A stretch of 64,000 nt of DNA, from contig NZ_SBIV01000001.1 of NCBI RefSeq assembly GCF_004765795.1, positions 682,001 to 746,000 on the forward strand, in the 5' to 3' direction. Under the pieces are notes generated by a model, which made no database searches, had not been told where the DNA came from, and was given only the letters and a program-made list of their open reading frames with translations. Below are positions 39,426 through 47,787 of the stretch, piece after piece. The stretch's first letter is position 1, and each line of letters opens with the position of its first letter. The stretch comes from Halorussus marinus (GTDB lineage Archaea > Halobacteriota > Halobacteria > Halobacteriales > Haladaptataceae). A program made the translations under genes and the position numbers.

Positions 39426-40438
39426 AGCCGATCGGAGTCGCGGATCTCCCGGCGTAGCTCCGGGATCAGATCGAGCGCCGGGTCGGTGTCGCCGAGGACG
39501 AACAGCGCGTGGTACCGGACGAACGACTGAACCGGGGCGACGACGATCGCCATCACGGCCCCCATCGCGAGCAAAAACGCCGAGACGACCGCGACGACGA
39601 CCGCGAGCGCGACCGGGTTCGACGCCAGAACCGCGAGATCGAGCGCGGGCCGGACGAACCACGCGACGAGCGCGACCGGCGCCAGCAGGATCGCGCCCAC
39701 CGCGCTCCCGACGACCGACGCGACGATCCCCGCCCCGATCCCGAGGACGATCCGGACCGCGGCGTAGACGCCGTACTGCTTCCACTCGCCGGTCAGCGTC
39801 GACCAGAACCGCCGCCACCCCGCGAGCACGCCGTCGTTCCGGTGGATCATCACCGGGACGACGAAGTGGGTGGTGAACACGTCGATCGCGGCGGCGGCCG
39901 CGCCCAGCGCCACGACGAACGGAATCGACAGCGCGAGCAGGCCGAGCGACACCCGCGGCTCGCCCCCGACCGCCGACAGCACGGCCAGAACGAGGCCGAC
40001 GAACGGCACCGCCGCGAGCATCCCGAGGACGACCCGGAAGCCGAACAGCCGGAGCCCCCGGCCCAAGTGGCGGCCGACGTACTCCCGAATCCGGACCCGG
40101 CGGCGCCGAAGCGACTCCACGAAGACGAACTCCATCACCGAGCCGACGAACGCGTACAGCGCCGCGAGGACGAGACCGATCGCAAGGATCGCGAGGGCCG
40201 CCGTCAGGATCGTCTCCGAGGAGTACGGCACCTGGAGGCCCGCGCCGAGCTGGCCCGGCGCGGTCACCGTCGTCCCGCCCGACGAGCCGCTGGCGGTCGC
40301 CGACGGCCCGGAGCCGGCGCCGGCGATGAAAAACGCCACGAACGCGAGCGCGAGCCACTGGCGGGCGTCGACCGGGAGAAACAACGCCTTCGTCGCGTCG
40401 AGCGCGTCGTCGACCGCCTCGACCGCGTGCCACGTCAT
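39422..40438 (-). CDS. polytopic membrane protein (DUF7544-like)
   Basis: A 338-residue protein with an N-terminal amphipathic helix (DALDATKALFLP), a Gly/Ser-rich loop (42-60) and about six transmembrane helices. The segment GSVMEFVFVESLRRRRVRI and the later FVVPVMIHRNDGVLAGWRRFW pattern match a haloarchaeal membrane family I know as DUF7544. The C-terminus ends FVLGDTDPALDLIPELR, typical of that family. Function unknown; related DUF4013-like proteins are often found near transport systems. Confidence 0.75.
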   Translation of the reverse strand: MTWHAVEAVDDALDATKALFLPVDARQWLALAFVAFFIAGAGSGPSATASGSSGGTTVTAPGQLGAGLQVPYSSETILTAALAILAIGLVLAALYAFVGSVMEFVFVESLRRRRVRIREYVGRHLGRGLRLFGFRVVLGMLAAVPFVGLVLAVLSAVGGEPRVSLGLLALSIPFVVALGAAAAAIDVFTTHFVVPVMIHRNDGVLAGWRRFWSTLTGEWKQYGVYAAVRIVLGIGAGIVASVVGSAVGAILLAPVALVAWFVRPALDLAVLASNPVALAVVVAVVSAFLLAMGAVMAIVVAPVQSFVRYHALFVLGDTDPALDLIPELRREIRDSDRL

Positions 40439-40495
40439 GGGACGGGGTACGAAGCCGACCGAGAAAACTGTCGGGGTTGACAGATAGATTCGGGC

Positions 40496-41266
40496 TCAGA
40501 CGCCGCCGATTTCGCCGAGCCCGCTGTCGATGAGTTGGATGAGCACCGCCGCGATGCCCGTCCGCGACGACCAGATCGCCGTCTCCTCGTCGAGTTCCAG
40601 ATCGTCGCGCTCGTCGCGGACGCTCAAAAGCACCGTCGCGCCGTCGACGACCACCACCCGATCGACCGGCCCGTCGTCGTGGGGGTGGTCGGCCGGGAAG
40701 TGGTAGACCGAGACGTCGGTGTCTCCGAACCGGTCTTCGAGGGCGTCGGCGCCGACCGCGTTCACCGCCACGCCGTCGGCCGCCCGCTCGACGAGCAGGT
40801 CGGCGACGGCGTCCTCGAGCGGGCCGGCGTCGGCGCCGACCGCGAACAGGATCCGGTCCTCGGCGTCGTCGAGCAGTTGGGCGATCCGGCCGTTGATGCT
40901 CGCCCGGCCGTGGACCGTCCAGATGTCCTCGCGGCGCTCGCCGGTGTCCCCGCGCTCCTGGCGGGCGGTTTCGAGGTAGTCGAACGCCTGCTCTTGGGTG
41001 CGCTCGAACTCGCCGCGGAGGTGGGCGCGCGCGGCGTCGAGGCTCACCGGCCGGTACTGGATCGGCTTGGACTGTTGGACCTCGACGAGCCCCCGGTCCT
41101 GGAGGGACTCGGCGGCGCCGTACACCTGCGACCGGGGCACGTCGGTGACCCGGTGGACGTCACGGGCGGTCCCGGTGCCGAGCCGCTGGAGCGCCGCGAA
41201 CACCTTCGCCTCGTAGTTCGACAGCCCCAGCCGTTCGAGGGCCTCGATGGCGTCTGCTTCCTCCAT
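40496..41266 (-). CDS. TrmB-family transcriptional regulator
   Basis: A 256-residue regulator. An N-terminal winged helix (LGLSNYEAKVFAALQRLG at about 13-30; recognition region TDVPRSQVYGAAESLQDRGLV) is followed by a coiled linker and a C-terminal PLD-like ligand domain (about 110-250) as in the TrmB family. Its ATG overlaps the stop of the MMPL exporter (ATGA), so it is the last gene of that operon and probably controls it. The effector is unknown. Confidence 0.9.
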   Translation of the reverse strand: MEEADAIEALERLGLSNYEAKVFAALQRLGTGTARDVHRVTDVPRSQVYGAAESLQDRGLVEVQQSKPIQYRPVSLDAARAHLRGEFERTQEQAFDYLETARQERGDTGERREDIWTVHGRASINGRIAQLLDDAEDRILFAVGADAGPLEDAVADLLVERAADGVAVNAVGADALEDRFGDTDVSVYHFPADHPHDDGPVDRVVVVDGATVLLSVRDERDDLELDEETAIWSSRTGIAAVLIQLIDSGLGEIGGV

Positions 41267-44200
41267 CAGTCGTCGTCGACACCCCCGTTGGCGACCGCCG
41301 CGGTCGGGCCCGACGATTCGGAGAGGTCAGGCCCGAGGTAGCGCGCCCACAGCGTCAGCAGGCTCGGCAGTACGAAGACGCTGGCGAGGAACGCGTAGAT
41401 GATGGTGAGCCCGGTGATGATGCCGAACTGCTGGAGCGCGGGCAGGATGGCGAAGTACAGCACGCCGAACCCGCCGACCGTGGTCGCCGCGCTCCCCAGC
41501 AGCGCGCCGCCGGTGCCGGTGACGCTCTTGTGCAGCGCCGCGTCGACCGATCCCCGGCGCTCGAGTTCGACGTTGAACCGCTCGCTGAGGTGGATGCTGT
41601 AGGCGACGCCCAGCCCGACCGTGAGGCTGGTGATCATCCCCGTCAGGACGTTGAACGGCATCCCGAGCAGGTACATCGACCCGAGGATCCACGAGACGCT
41701 GAACGCGACCGGGAGCAGGGTGACCGCCCCGAGCACGGCGCTCCCGTGGGCCAGCCGGTAGGCGATCATCAGGAACGCGAACACCGCGACCAGCGTGATG
41801 AGCAGGCTCTCGATCACCGTATCGAGGAGCTCTTGCTGGACGATTTCGAACGTGATCGGCTGGCCGGTGGCGGTCGCGGTCAGGCCGTCGCCGTCGATCT
41901 CCTCGGCCACGGCCCGCATCTGGTCGGTGACGTCGGCCGACGACGCTCCGCCTTTCACGGAGACGACCATCCGGACCGCGCGGTACTCGCCGTCCTCGCG
42001 GTGAATCACGCCTTCCGCCTCGTCGGGCGCGACCGCGAACAGTTCGTCGAAGACGCCCTCGACGTTCCTGTCTGGCACGCCGTCGCCGTCGGTGTCGGCG
42101 GCCGCGAGCGTCGCGTTGAACGTCTCGTTCCGGGCGGCGACGCTGTCGATCACCGACGCCGGACTCCGGATCCGGGCCTCGTCGTTCGAGAGGACGACCG
42201 CGACGTCGGTCTCGGCCGCCCGGTCGTTGGCCCGCTGGAGCCGATCGAGCGCCTGTGGCGTCGCCACGTCGCCCTCGACCAGAATCTGGGCCTCGGAGTC
42301 CTCGCGGATGAAGTTCTCGTTGACGTATTCGAGGTTGGCCTTCGCGGTGTACTCGCCCGGCCGGAACGGCTCGGGGAGGTTGTCCATCCAGCCGGGCGGG
42401 TCCTCGGCGAGGAAGTCCTCCTGGCTGAAGCTGGTGTCGACCTGCGTCGCGCCGTACGCGCCGCCGGCCGAGAGCACGAGCGTGATCGCGAGCACGACGA
42501 TCGGAGCCTTGCGCGCGGCGACCGCCCCGCCCGAGAGGAGCGAGCCGAGCGCGCCGCCGCCGGTGCCGAACGCCCGCTTGCGCCGGTCGAACCCGCGCGA
42601 TTCGAGGAAGCCGTCGATCTCGACCTTGAGCGCGGGCACGAGCCCGCCGAAGATGATCATCGCGGCGACGATGCCGACCGAACTCACCACGCCGAAGTCC
42701 TGGATCGGCGGGAGCGGGCTCACGAGGTTCGACAGGAAGCCGATGACCGTGGTCGCGGTCACCCACACGAGCGCGACGCCGACGCTGGCGAGCGCGACCC
42801 GCATCGACCCGCGAACGCCGCCGTCGACGTCCGTGTCACCGAGGCTCCCCTGCTCGGCGCGCTCCTCGCGGTGGCGCATGAAGACGTGGATCGCGTAGTC
42901 GATCGACAGCCCGATGAGCAACACCGGGACCGCGATGAAGATCTGGTTGAACGTGATCTCCATCCAGCCCATGAAGCCGAACGTCCAGACCAGCACCACC
43001 AGGATGCCGAACACCCCGAGCGCGATGTCGAGGAGATCGCGGTACGCGACCAGCAGGGTCAGGACCACGAACAGCAGGGCCATCGGACCGACGATCGCGA
43101 TGCTGTCGGCCATCGACTGGTCGGTCTCCTCGCTGATGATGCCCGACCCGAACACGAGCACGTCGTAGTCGGTCGAGGACGCGACGATCTGCTCGATGGC
43201 GTTCTGGGAGTCGACGATGCGGTCGCTCGCCATTCCCTGAACCGTCTGGCTCTCCTGGCTCTGGAACACCAACAGCATCGTGGCGTTGGCCTCGCCGCTG
43301 TCGGGATCGTAGGAGGTCGGCATGAACGAGAACGCCTGTCCGCCCGAGCCGTCGTCGCTCTGGCCCAGCACCGCCGAGACCGACTCGTCGATCTCCGAGT
43401 CGTTCATCGACCGGAGCTGTTCGAGCTGTTCGTCGAGGGTCGGCTGGGAACCGTTCTGGAGCTGTTCGCGCTGGTCGGCCAGCCGCTCGCCCCTGTCGCC
43501 GAGTTCGGCGAACTCCTCGCGGAGGACGCCGGGCAGGCCCCGTTCGTACACCTGCTCGAAGCCGTCTTCGACGGCGCCGGCGCGTTCGCGGTACGTCGAT
43601 TCGTCGATCTCGTCGCGCTGATAGGTGGCGTTGAGCTGATCGAGCTGGGTCTGGAGGGTCCGGACCTGCGCGATCTGGCGGTCGAAGCGCGCCGACTGGG
43701 TGTCGGTCAGCGTCTCGTCAGCCCGACCGCGGATCGCGGCCAACTGCTCGTCGAGTCGGGCCGCACGCTGGCGGTACGTCGAGTCGTTCAGTTCGCCCTG
43801 CGCCCGCGAGCGGTTCAGCCGGTCGTACTCGCGCTGGACCTCGCGGGTCTCGTTGAGCAGATTCCCGAGGCTCTCGACGGTGGCGTTGAGCCGGGCCTGC
43901 TCGCGCTGAATCTCGGCTCCCTCGCGCCTGATCTCGGCCGCCCGCTCGCGCTGGATCGCGACCGTCGCGACGATGTTCGCGACGCCGGTCGTCCGGGTCC
44001 CGTTCGCCAGCGTCCGGTTGACCGTCCGGTTGGCCCGGAGCGACTGTTGGAGTTCGAGCGATTCGGTCAGCGCGTCCTTCGAGAGGACGTCGTCCCCGCG
44101 GAGGATGAGCTGGACCGTCGTGGTGTTGTCCTGCCCCGACGAGAAGTTCGCGTCGATGTACTCGAGCTTCTCGGCGGCGGTGCTGTCGCTCTGGAACTGA

Positions 44201-44325
44201 TCGAGCGACGAGGACTGTTCGACCATCGGCGCGCCCGTCCCGACGAGCACCGTCGCGACGAGCAACACCGCGATGACCGCGCGGCTGTGCTCGGTGACCG
44301 CCGAGAAGAGGTCACGTCCGTTCAA
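41266..44325 (-). CDS. MMPL/RND-superfamily exporter
   Basis: A 1019-residue RND protein with a two-fold layout: TM1, a very large extracellular loop (about 40-390), five helices including GLSIDYAIHVFMRHREE, a second loop and a final five-helix block with GLGVAYSIHLSERF. The GxxxDY(A) motif in the first block is retained; the second block has VAYSIH in the equivalent place. The first loop has an unusually long Gln/Glu/Arg-rich coiled-coil stretch (about 105-310), not typical of bacterial MmpL. It may export lipids or hydrophobic compounds. It overlaps the TrmB-family gene and is preceded by a palindromic operator. Confidence 0.88.
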   Translation of the reverse strand: MNGRDLFSAVTEHSRAVIAVLLVATVLVGTGAPMVEQSSSLDQFQSDSTAAEKLEYIDANFSSGQDNTTTVQLILRGDDVLSKDALTESLELQQSLRANRTVNRTLANGTRTTGVANIVATVAIQRERAAEIRREGAEIQREQARLNATVESLGNLLNETREVQREYDRLNRSRAQGELNDSTYRQRAARLDEQLAAIRGRADETLTDTQSARFDRQIAQVRTLQTQLDQLNATYQRDEIDESTYRERAGAVEDGFEQVYERGLPGVLREEFAELGDRGERLADQREQLQNGSQPTLDEQLEQLRSMNDSEIDESVSAVLGQSDDGSGGQAFSFMPTSYDPDSGEANATMLLVFQSQESQTVQGMASDRIVDSQNAIEQIVASSTDYDVLVFGSGIISEETDQSMADSIAIVGPMALLFVVLTLLVAYRDLLDIALGVFGILVVLVWTFGFMGWMEITFNQIFIAVPVLLIGLSIDYAIHVFMRHREERAEQGSLGDTDVDGGVRGSMRVALASVGVALVWVTATTVIGFLSNLVSPLPPIQDFGVVSSVGIVAAMIIFGGLVPALKVEIDGFLESRGFDRRKRAFGTGGGALGSLLSGGAVAARKAPIVVLAITLVLSAGGAYGATQVDTSFSQEDFLAEDPPGWMDNLPEPFRPGEYTAKANLEYVNENFIREDSEAQILVEGDVATPQALDRLQRANDRAAETDVAVVLSNDEARIRSPASVIDSVAARNETFNATLAAADTDGDGVPDRNVEGVFDELFAVAPDEAEGVIHREDGEYRAVRMVVSVKGGASSADVTDQMRAVAEEIDGDGLTATATGQPITFEIVQQELLDTVIESLLITLVAVFAFLMIAYRLAHGSAVLGAVTLLPVAFSVSWILGSMYLLGMPFNVLTGMITSLTVGLGVAYSIHLSERFNVELERRGSVDAALHKSVTGTGGALLGSAATTVGGFGVLYFAILPALQQFGIITGLTIIYAFLASVFVLPSLLTLWARYLGPDLSESSGPTAAVANGGVDDD

Positions 44326-44357
44326 AGCGTCTCCCTCCGTATCGCTGTTTGTAGGAT

Positions 44358-44395
44358 CATACTATCAGTGATGTTGTTAGTAGCATACTAACAGT
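44358..44395 (-). promoter_or_regulatory. operator of the MMPL-TrmB operon
   Basis: A perfect inverted repeat GTTAGTA-GCA-TACTAAC lies at 44376-44392. Overlapping it, the 12-mer CATACTAACAGT (44384-44395) is repeated as CATACTATCAGT at 44358-44369 (11 of 12 identical, 26 bp apart). Reading leftward on the minus strand, a TATA-like GATTTATGG is at 44408-44400, so the repeats lie right where transcription should start. That is a repressor position, and the operon's own TrmB-family protein is the obvious candidate. Confidence 0.7.
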
Positions 44396-44522
44396 ACGAC
44401 CATAAATCACGCGGATCGGGACCGTCGGCCCGACCCGACGTTTCGACCCGTCAAAAGCCCGTTAGATCGCACGTCGGATCTTTCATCAGATCTTTGAAGC
44501 TCGAGCGTCCTACACGCCGGTG

Positions 44523-45599
44523 ATGAACACCCTCGAGATCGGAGCCCGACTGATCGCGGGCGTGGGTCTCATCCTGGCGAACGGCTTTTTCGTCGCGATC
44601 GAGTTCGCCCTGACCCGCGCCCGGCAGTTCACCGAAGCCGAGTTCGTCGATCAGACCCCCGCGCTGGAGCGCGCCTGGGAGATGACCCAGAACCTCGAAA
44701 TCTATCTGACGACGTGTCAGGTTGGTATCACGGCGTCGAGCATCGCGGTCGGCATCGTCGCCGAGCCCGCGCTGGCGGCTATCTTCGAGCCGCTGTTCGA
44801 AAACACCGTTCTGGCCACCGTCGGGTCCGGCGCGATACTCGCGTTCCTCCTCATCAACCTCGTCCACCTGACCCACGGCGAGCAGACCCCGACGTACCTC
44901 GGCGTCGAGCGCTCCCGGCTGGTGTGTCGGTACGGCGCGACCCCGCTGTACTGGTTCAACCGTCTCATCTCGCCGCTCATCACCCTCGGCGACGGGGTCG
45001 CGAAGTGGACGCTCCGGCTGTTCGACATCGAGATGACCGGCGCGTGGCTCGAGACCGAGACGGACGCGATCGAGTCGCGGGCCGACCTCCGCAACCGGCT
45101 CGGATCGGTGCTCGAACGCGGCGACCTCCCCGCCGAGCGCCGCGACGAGGTGATGAACGCGCTCCGAATCGGCGAGCAGTCGGTCCGGGAGGTGATGGTC
45201 CGGCCCGAGGAGATCGTCGCGCTCTCGACCGCGGACGACTCCGCGGAGAACTTCCGGCGGCTCGAAGAACATCCCCACACCCGGTACCCGCTCGTCGGCG
45301 AGGCGGTGACCGACTTTCTGGGCGTCGTCTACTCGCCGGTGTTGCTCAGGCACCGCGACGAACTCGCGACCGGCGAGATCGACTTCGCCGAACTGGCGGC
45401 CCCGCCGATGACGCTCTCGCCCGACGCGGACGTCAGCGACGCCATCGACCAGTTCCAGACCGAGAGTCAGGAGCTGGCGCTCGTGATCGAGGACGGCGAG
45501 GTGGTCGGGCTGGTCACCGTGACCGACCTGCTGGAGTCGGTGACCGGCGATATCGAGGACCCGATCGACCAAGAACAGTTCGACGCGGCCGAGCGCTGA
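44523..45599 (+). CDS. CNNM/CorC-like membrane protein (DUF21 plus CBS)
   Basis: A 358-residue protein. The N-terminal DUF21 membrane domain (about 1-150, three to four helices, TTCQVGITASSIAVG and HGEQTP motifs) is followed by a CBS pair (about 210-345, VREVMVRPEEIVAL and VVGLVTVTDLLE). CNNM/CorC proteins move or sense Mg2+ and related ions; the HGEQTPTYLG in place of the usual GE(I/L)xPK is a small variant. The usual CorC_HlyC C-terminal domain is missing. An ATG at 44523 is preferred over the GTG immediately before it. Divergent from the MMPL operon. Confidence 0.88.
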   Translation: MNTLEIGARLIAGVGLILANGFFVAIEFALTRARQFTEAEFVDQTPALERAWEMTQNLEIYLTTCQVGITASSIAVGIVAEPALAAIFEPLFENTVLATVGSGAILAFLLINLVHLTHGEQTPTYLGVERSRLVCRYGATPLYWFNRLISPLITLGDGVAKWTLRLFDIEMTGAWLETETDAIESRADLRNRLGSVLERGDLPAERRDEVMNALRIGEQSVREVMVRPEEIVALSTADDSAENFRRLEEHPHTRYPLVGEAVTDFLGVVYSPVLLRHRDELATGEIDFAELAAPPMTLSPDADVSDAIDQFQTESQELALVIEDGEVVGLVTVTDLLESVTGDIEDPIDQEQFDAAER

Positions 45600-45641
45600 G
45601 TCGGCACCCGCTCGGGTGGTCCGGCACCCGCCGACCGCGAG

Positions 45642-46436
45642 CTACCCCTCGATCGTTCCCGACGAGAGCTCCGCCAGCGTCCCCTCGACGGTGTACTCGG
45701 GGGTCTCGATCCGGATCGGCGAGTCGGCGGCCACGTCGTAGAACCCGAGGTGGAGCTCGTAGCTGCCGTCGGGCGCGATATCGGTCGACTCCATCTGGCC
45801 GGTCGGGTCGTGGTGGCCCCACGCGACGCCGCCCGCCGCCGCGGGCGAGACCTCGCCGGCGACGACCCAGCGGTCGGGCATCCGCGTCGTGTCGCTGCCC
45901 GCCATGGGGTAGTCGCGGTCGTTCCACTCCCGGAACCCCTCGTCGATGACGTAGACGTTCTCGTAGCCGTCCTCGATGAGCTGGGCCGCCCGCATCGACG
46001 AGAGGTGGTGGGGACACCCGCAGTAACAGACGATGCGGTCGTCGGTCGGCCAATCGCCGACCGGGTCGTCCTCGCTTCGACGACTCTCGGCCGCGGGGCT
46101 CAGGACCGCCCCGTAGACGTGGGCGTTCCCGTAGGCGGTCTCGCTCCGGGCGTCGGCGAACCGCGCGTTCCCGGTGGCGTACCAGTAGTAGGTGTCTTCG
46201 ATCGGCGCGAGCGGCACCGCGGTGCCCTCGACGTCGGTGGTCTCGTAGGCGTCGGTGTCGATCGACCGCTCGTCGGGCGTCGAGTCGAACGCCGGCGGGT
46301 AGCCGTCGTCGGGATCGTCGTCCGACGGGAGGTCGTCGCCGTGCTTCGGTCCGCTCGGACTGTCGGCGCCGCTCAGACACCCCGCGATCGAAGACAGGGT
46401 GGCCGCGCTGGCCGCGAGAAACGTGCGACGGTGCAT
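45642..46436 (-). CDS. rhodanese-domain lipoprotein
   Basis: A 264-residue exported protein: RR at 3-4, lipobox IAGC (17-20), acidic linker (25-65) and a rhodanese-like domain (about 65-185). The active-site loop is CYCGCPHHLSS (137-147), with the sulfur-carrying Cys at 139 or 141; the double HH is unusual compared with CxxGxR loops. A C-terminal beta domain (about 190-264) follows. Probably handles sulfur or reactive thiols at the cell surface. The Met at 46436 begins the signal; the Met seven codons upstream is less likely. Convergent with the CNNM gene. Confidence 0.82.
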   Translation of the reverse strand: MHRRTFLAASAATLSSIAGCLSGADSPSGPKHGDDLPSDDDPDDGYPPAFDSTPDERSIDTDAYETTDVEGTAVPLAPIEDTYYWYATGNARFADARSETAYGNAHVYGAVLSPAAESRRSEDDPVGDWPTDDRIVCYCGCPHHLSSMRAAQLIEDGYENVYVIDEGFREWNDRDYPMAGSDTTRMPDRWVVAGEVSPAAAGGVAWGHHDPTGQMESTDIAPDGSYELHLGFYDVAADSPIRIETPEYTVEGTLAELSSGTIEG

Positions 46437-46512
46437 CTGTAACCGGAGGTTGGGCACCCCGAGCCATTAACGTTCCCGACTCCGCGGCCCCGGACCGAGC
46501 CATCGCCGGCGG

Positions 46513-47040
46513 CTACTCTGCGTCGACGGCGGCGTCGAACAGGCCCCGAAACCGCGCCTCCGTCTCGTCGGTGATCGCCTGCCGGACCACGAAGTACGCG
46601 CCGCAGGCGTCCCGATCGCGGACGATCGGCACGACGGAGTCGAGCAGGCGGTACACCGCGTCCTCGCGCCCGTACATCAACAGGACGTTGAGGCTGTCGA
46701 ACACCACCCAGCCGCCCCGCGAGACGTATTCGAGCGCCCGCGACAGCCGCATGCTGATGCCGGTGAGGTCGCTCGGTCCGACCGGGTCGGTCGTCCAGAG
46801 CCGACCGTCGTACTCGGAGGGCGACCCGGTGATCGGGATCACGCCGACCGCGCTCGGATCCCGGCCCCGCCGCTCGACCAGCGACTCGATCTTCCGGGGC
46901 GAGGCGGTCGCCGACACCACCAGCAGGTTCTCGAACGCGCCGTCCGGGAGCGTCGCGAGCGGCGGCTCCATCGAGGGGCTCGCGACCAGCGCCTGCTCGC
47001 CCGGGTCGAGCGAGAACCGCCCGGAGTCACTCCTCGGCAC
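46513..47040 (-). CDS. RecA/KaiC-like domain protein without P-loop (DUF7504-like)
   Basis: A 175-residue protein of the haloarchaeal 'HTR-like' group, which I know as DUF7504. Its strands (ENLLVVSATAS, GGWVVFDSLNVLLMYGRED) look like a KaiC/RecA-type core, with VFDSLN in the Walker-B position, but no Walker A is present. It may therefore bind partners rather than hydrolyse ATP. It overlaps the upstream membrane gene by 14 bp and is the last of three overlapping genes. Homologs often accompany sensor or taxis genes; that is family knowledge, not seen here. Confidence 0.72.
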   Translation of the reverse strand: MPRSDSGRFSLDPGEQALVASPSMEPPLATLPDGAFENLLVVSATASPRKIESLVERRGRDPSAVGVIPITGSPSEYDGRLWTTDPVGPSDLTGISMRLSRALEYVSRGGWVVFDSLNVLLMYGREDAVYRLLDSVVPIVRDRDACGAYFVVRQAITDETEARFRGLFDAAVDAE

Positions 47041-47392
47041 GCTCGAATCCCCCCGTCGGCTCGTCGGGCGCCGACGCGCCGAGGTCGTCCGAGACGTCGG
47101 CCACTCGCCCGGCGTCGTCGAACCGGACGAACGGTCGGGCGAACGTCCACGTCGCGGCCGCGAGCGAGAGCGCTCCGGCGAGGTCCAGCGCGGCCGAGAC
47201 CACGCCGAACTCGAAGACGCTGAACGCGACGTGCGAGGCGGTAGTCGCGACGAGCGCGGCGGTCAGAAGTGCCAGTCCGCCGGTGTGGGCCACGTAGCGC
47301 CCGTAGGCCACCAGCGGGTACGCGAGAAGCAGGCTCGCGATCACCAGCACGGCCGTCTGGGCGGCGACCCCGACCGTCACGAGGTCGCTCAC
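47027..47392 (-). CDS. four-helix membrane protein (DUF7521-like)
   Basis: A 121-residue protein with four hydrophobic helices and an acidic cytoplasmic tail ending FERAEE. It starts with GTG at 47392 overlapping the stop of the upstream membrane gene (GTGA) and ends within the start of the DUF7504-like gene. Such tight overlaps mean the three are co-translated. The family name is a tentative recall. Confidence 0.65.
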   Translation of the reverse strand: MSDLVTVGVAAQTAVLVIASLLLAYPLVAYGRYVAHTGGLALLTAALVATTASHVAFSVFEFGVVSAALDLAGALSLAAATWTFARPFVRFDDAGRVADVSDDLGASAPDEPTGGFERAEE

Positions 47393-47673
47393 AGTTTCCT
47401 CCGTCCGGTGAGCAACACGAGCAGGCGTGTGGCCGCGACCAGCACGCCGCCCGTCGCGACGGTGGACATGACGAGGACGTACGCCGGCGAAACGGACGCG
47501 TCGAGCGCCCAGATCAGGTCCAGTCCGACGGCCGCGACCACGACCACCGGAATCGGCCTGAGCACCTCGCCGAACGGGGCGCCGCGAAAGCCTCGTGCCG
47601 CCACCAGCGAGAGCGGGAACGACGCCGCGAGGACGAGCACCGTCGCCACCGACAGGAGGTGTTCGATCGCCAT
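47389..47673 (-). CDS. three-helix membrane protein, first gene of cassette
   Basis: A 94-residue protein with three hydrophobic helices, a short charged loop (ARGFRGAPFGEV) and a basic end (TGRRKL). It is the first of three overlapping minus-strand genes. Long open frame upstream of the Met at 47673 is antisense to the S9 peptidase gene and not real. Its resemblance in size and helix layout to the next gene suggests both are related subunits. Function unknown. Confidence 0.65.
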   Translation of the reverse strand: MAIEHLLSVATVLVLAASFPLSLVAARGFRGAPFGEVLRPIPVVVVAAVGLDLIWALDASVSPAYVLVMSTVATGGVLVAATRLLVLLTGRRKL

Positions 47674-47787
47674 TCGTGCGTGGGTTTCCAGTACGGTCCC
47701 AAATAACCCGGGGAAGGCGCGTACGGCCCCGCCGGTCGCGCTTCCGGGACCCTCACGTTCAACTGTCGGCACCCCGAATCCGCCGCC

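Noticed and set aside
41530..44391. A 953-codon plus-strand frame antisense to the MMPL exporter
   Set aside because: His/Asp/Arg-rich composition typical of the antisense of acidic haloarchaeal genes; the minus strand has clear RND features.
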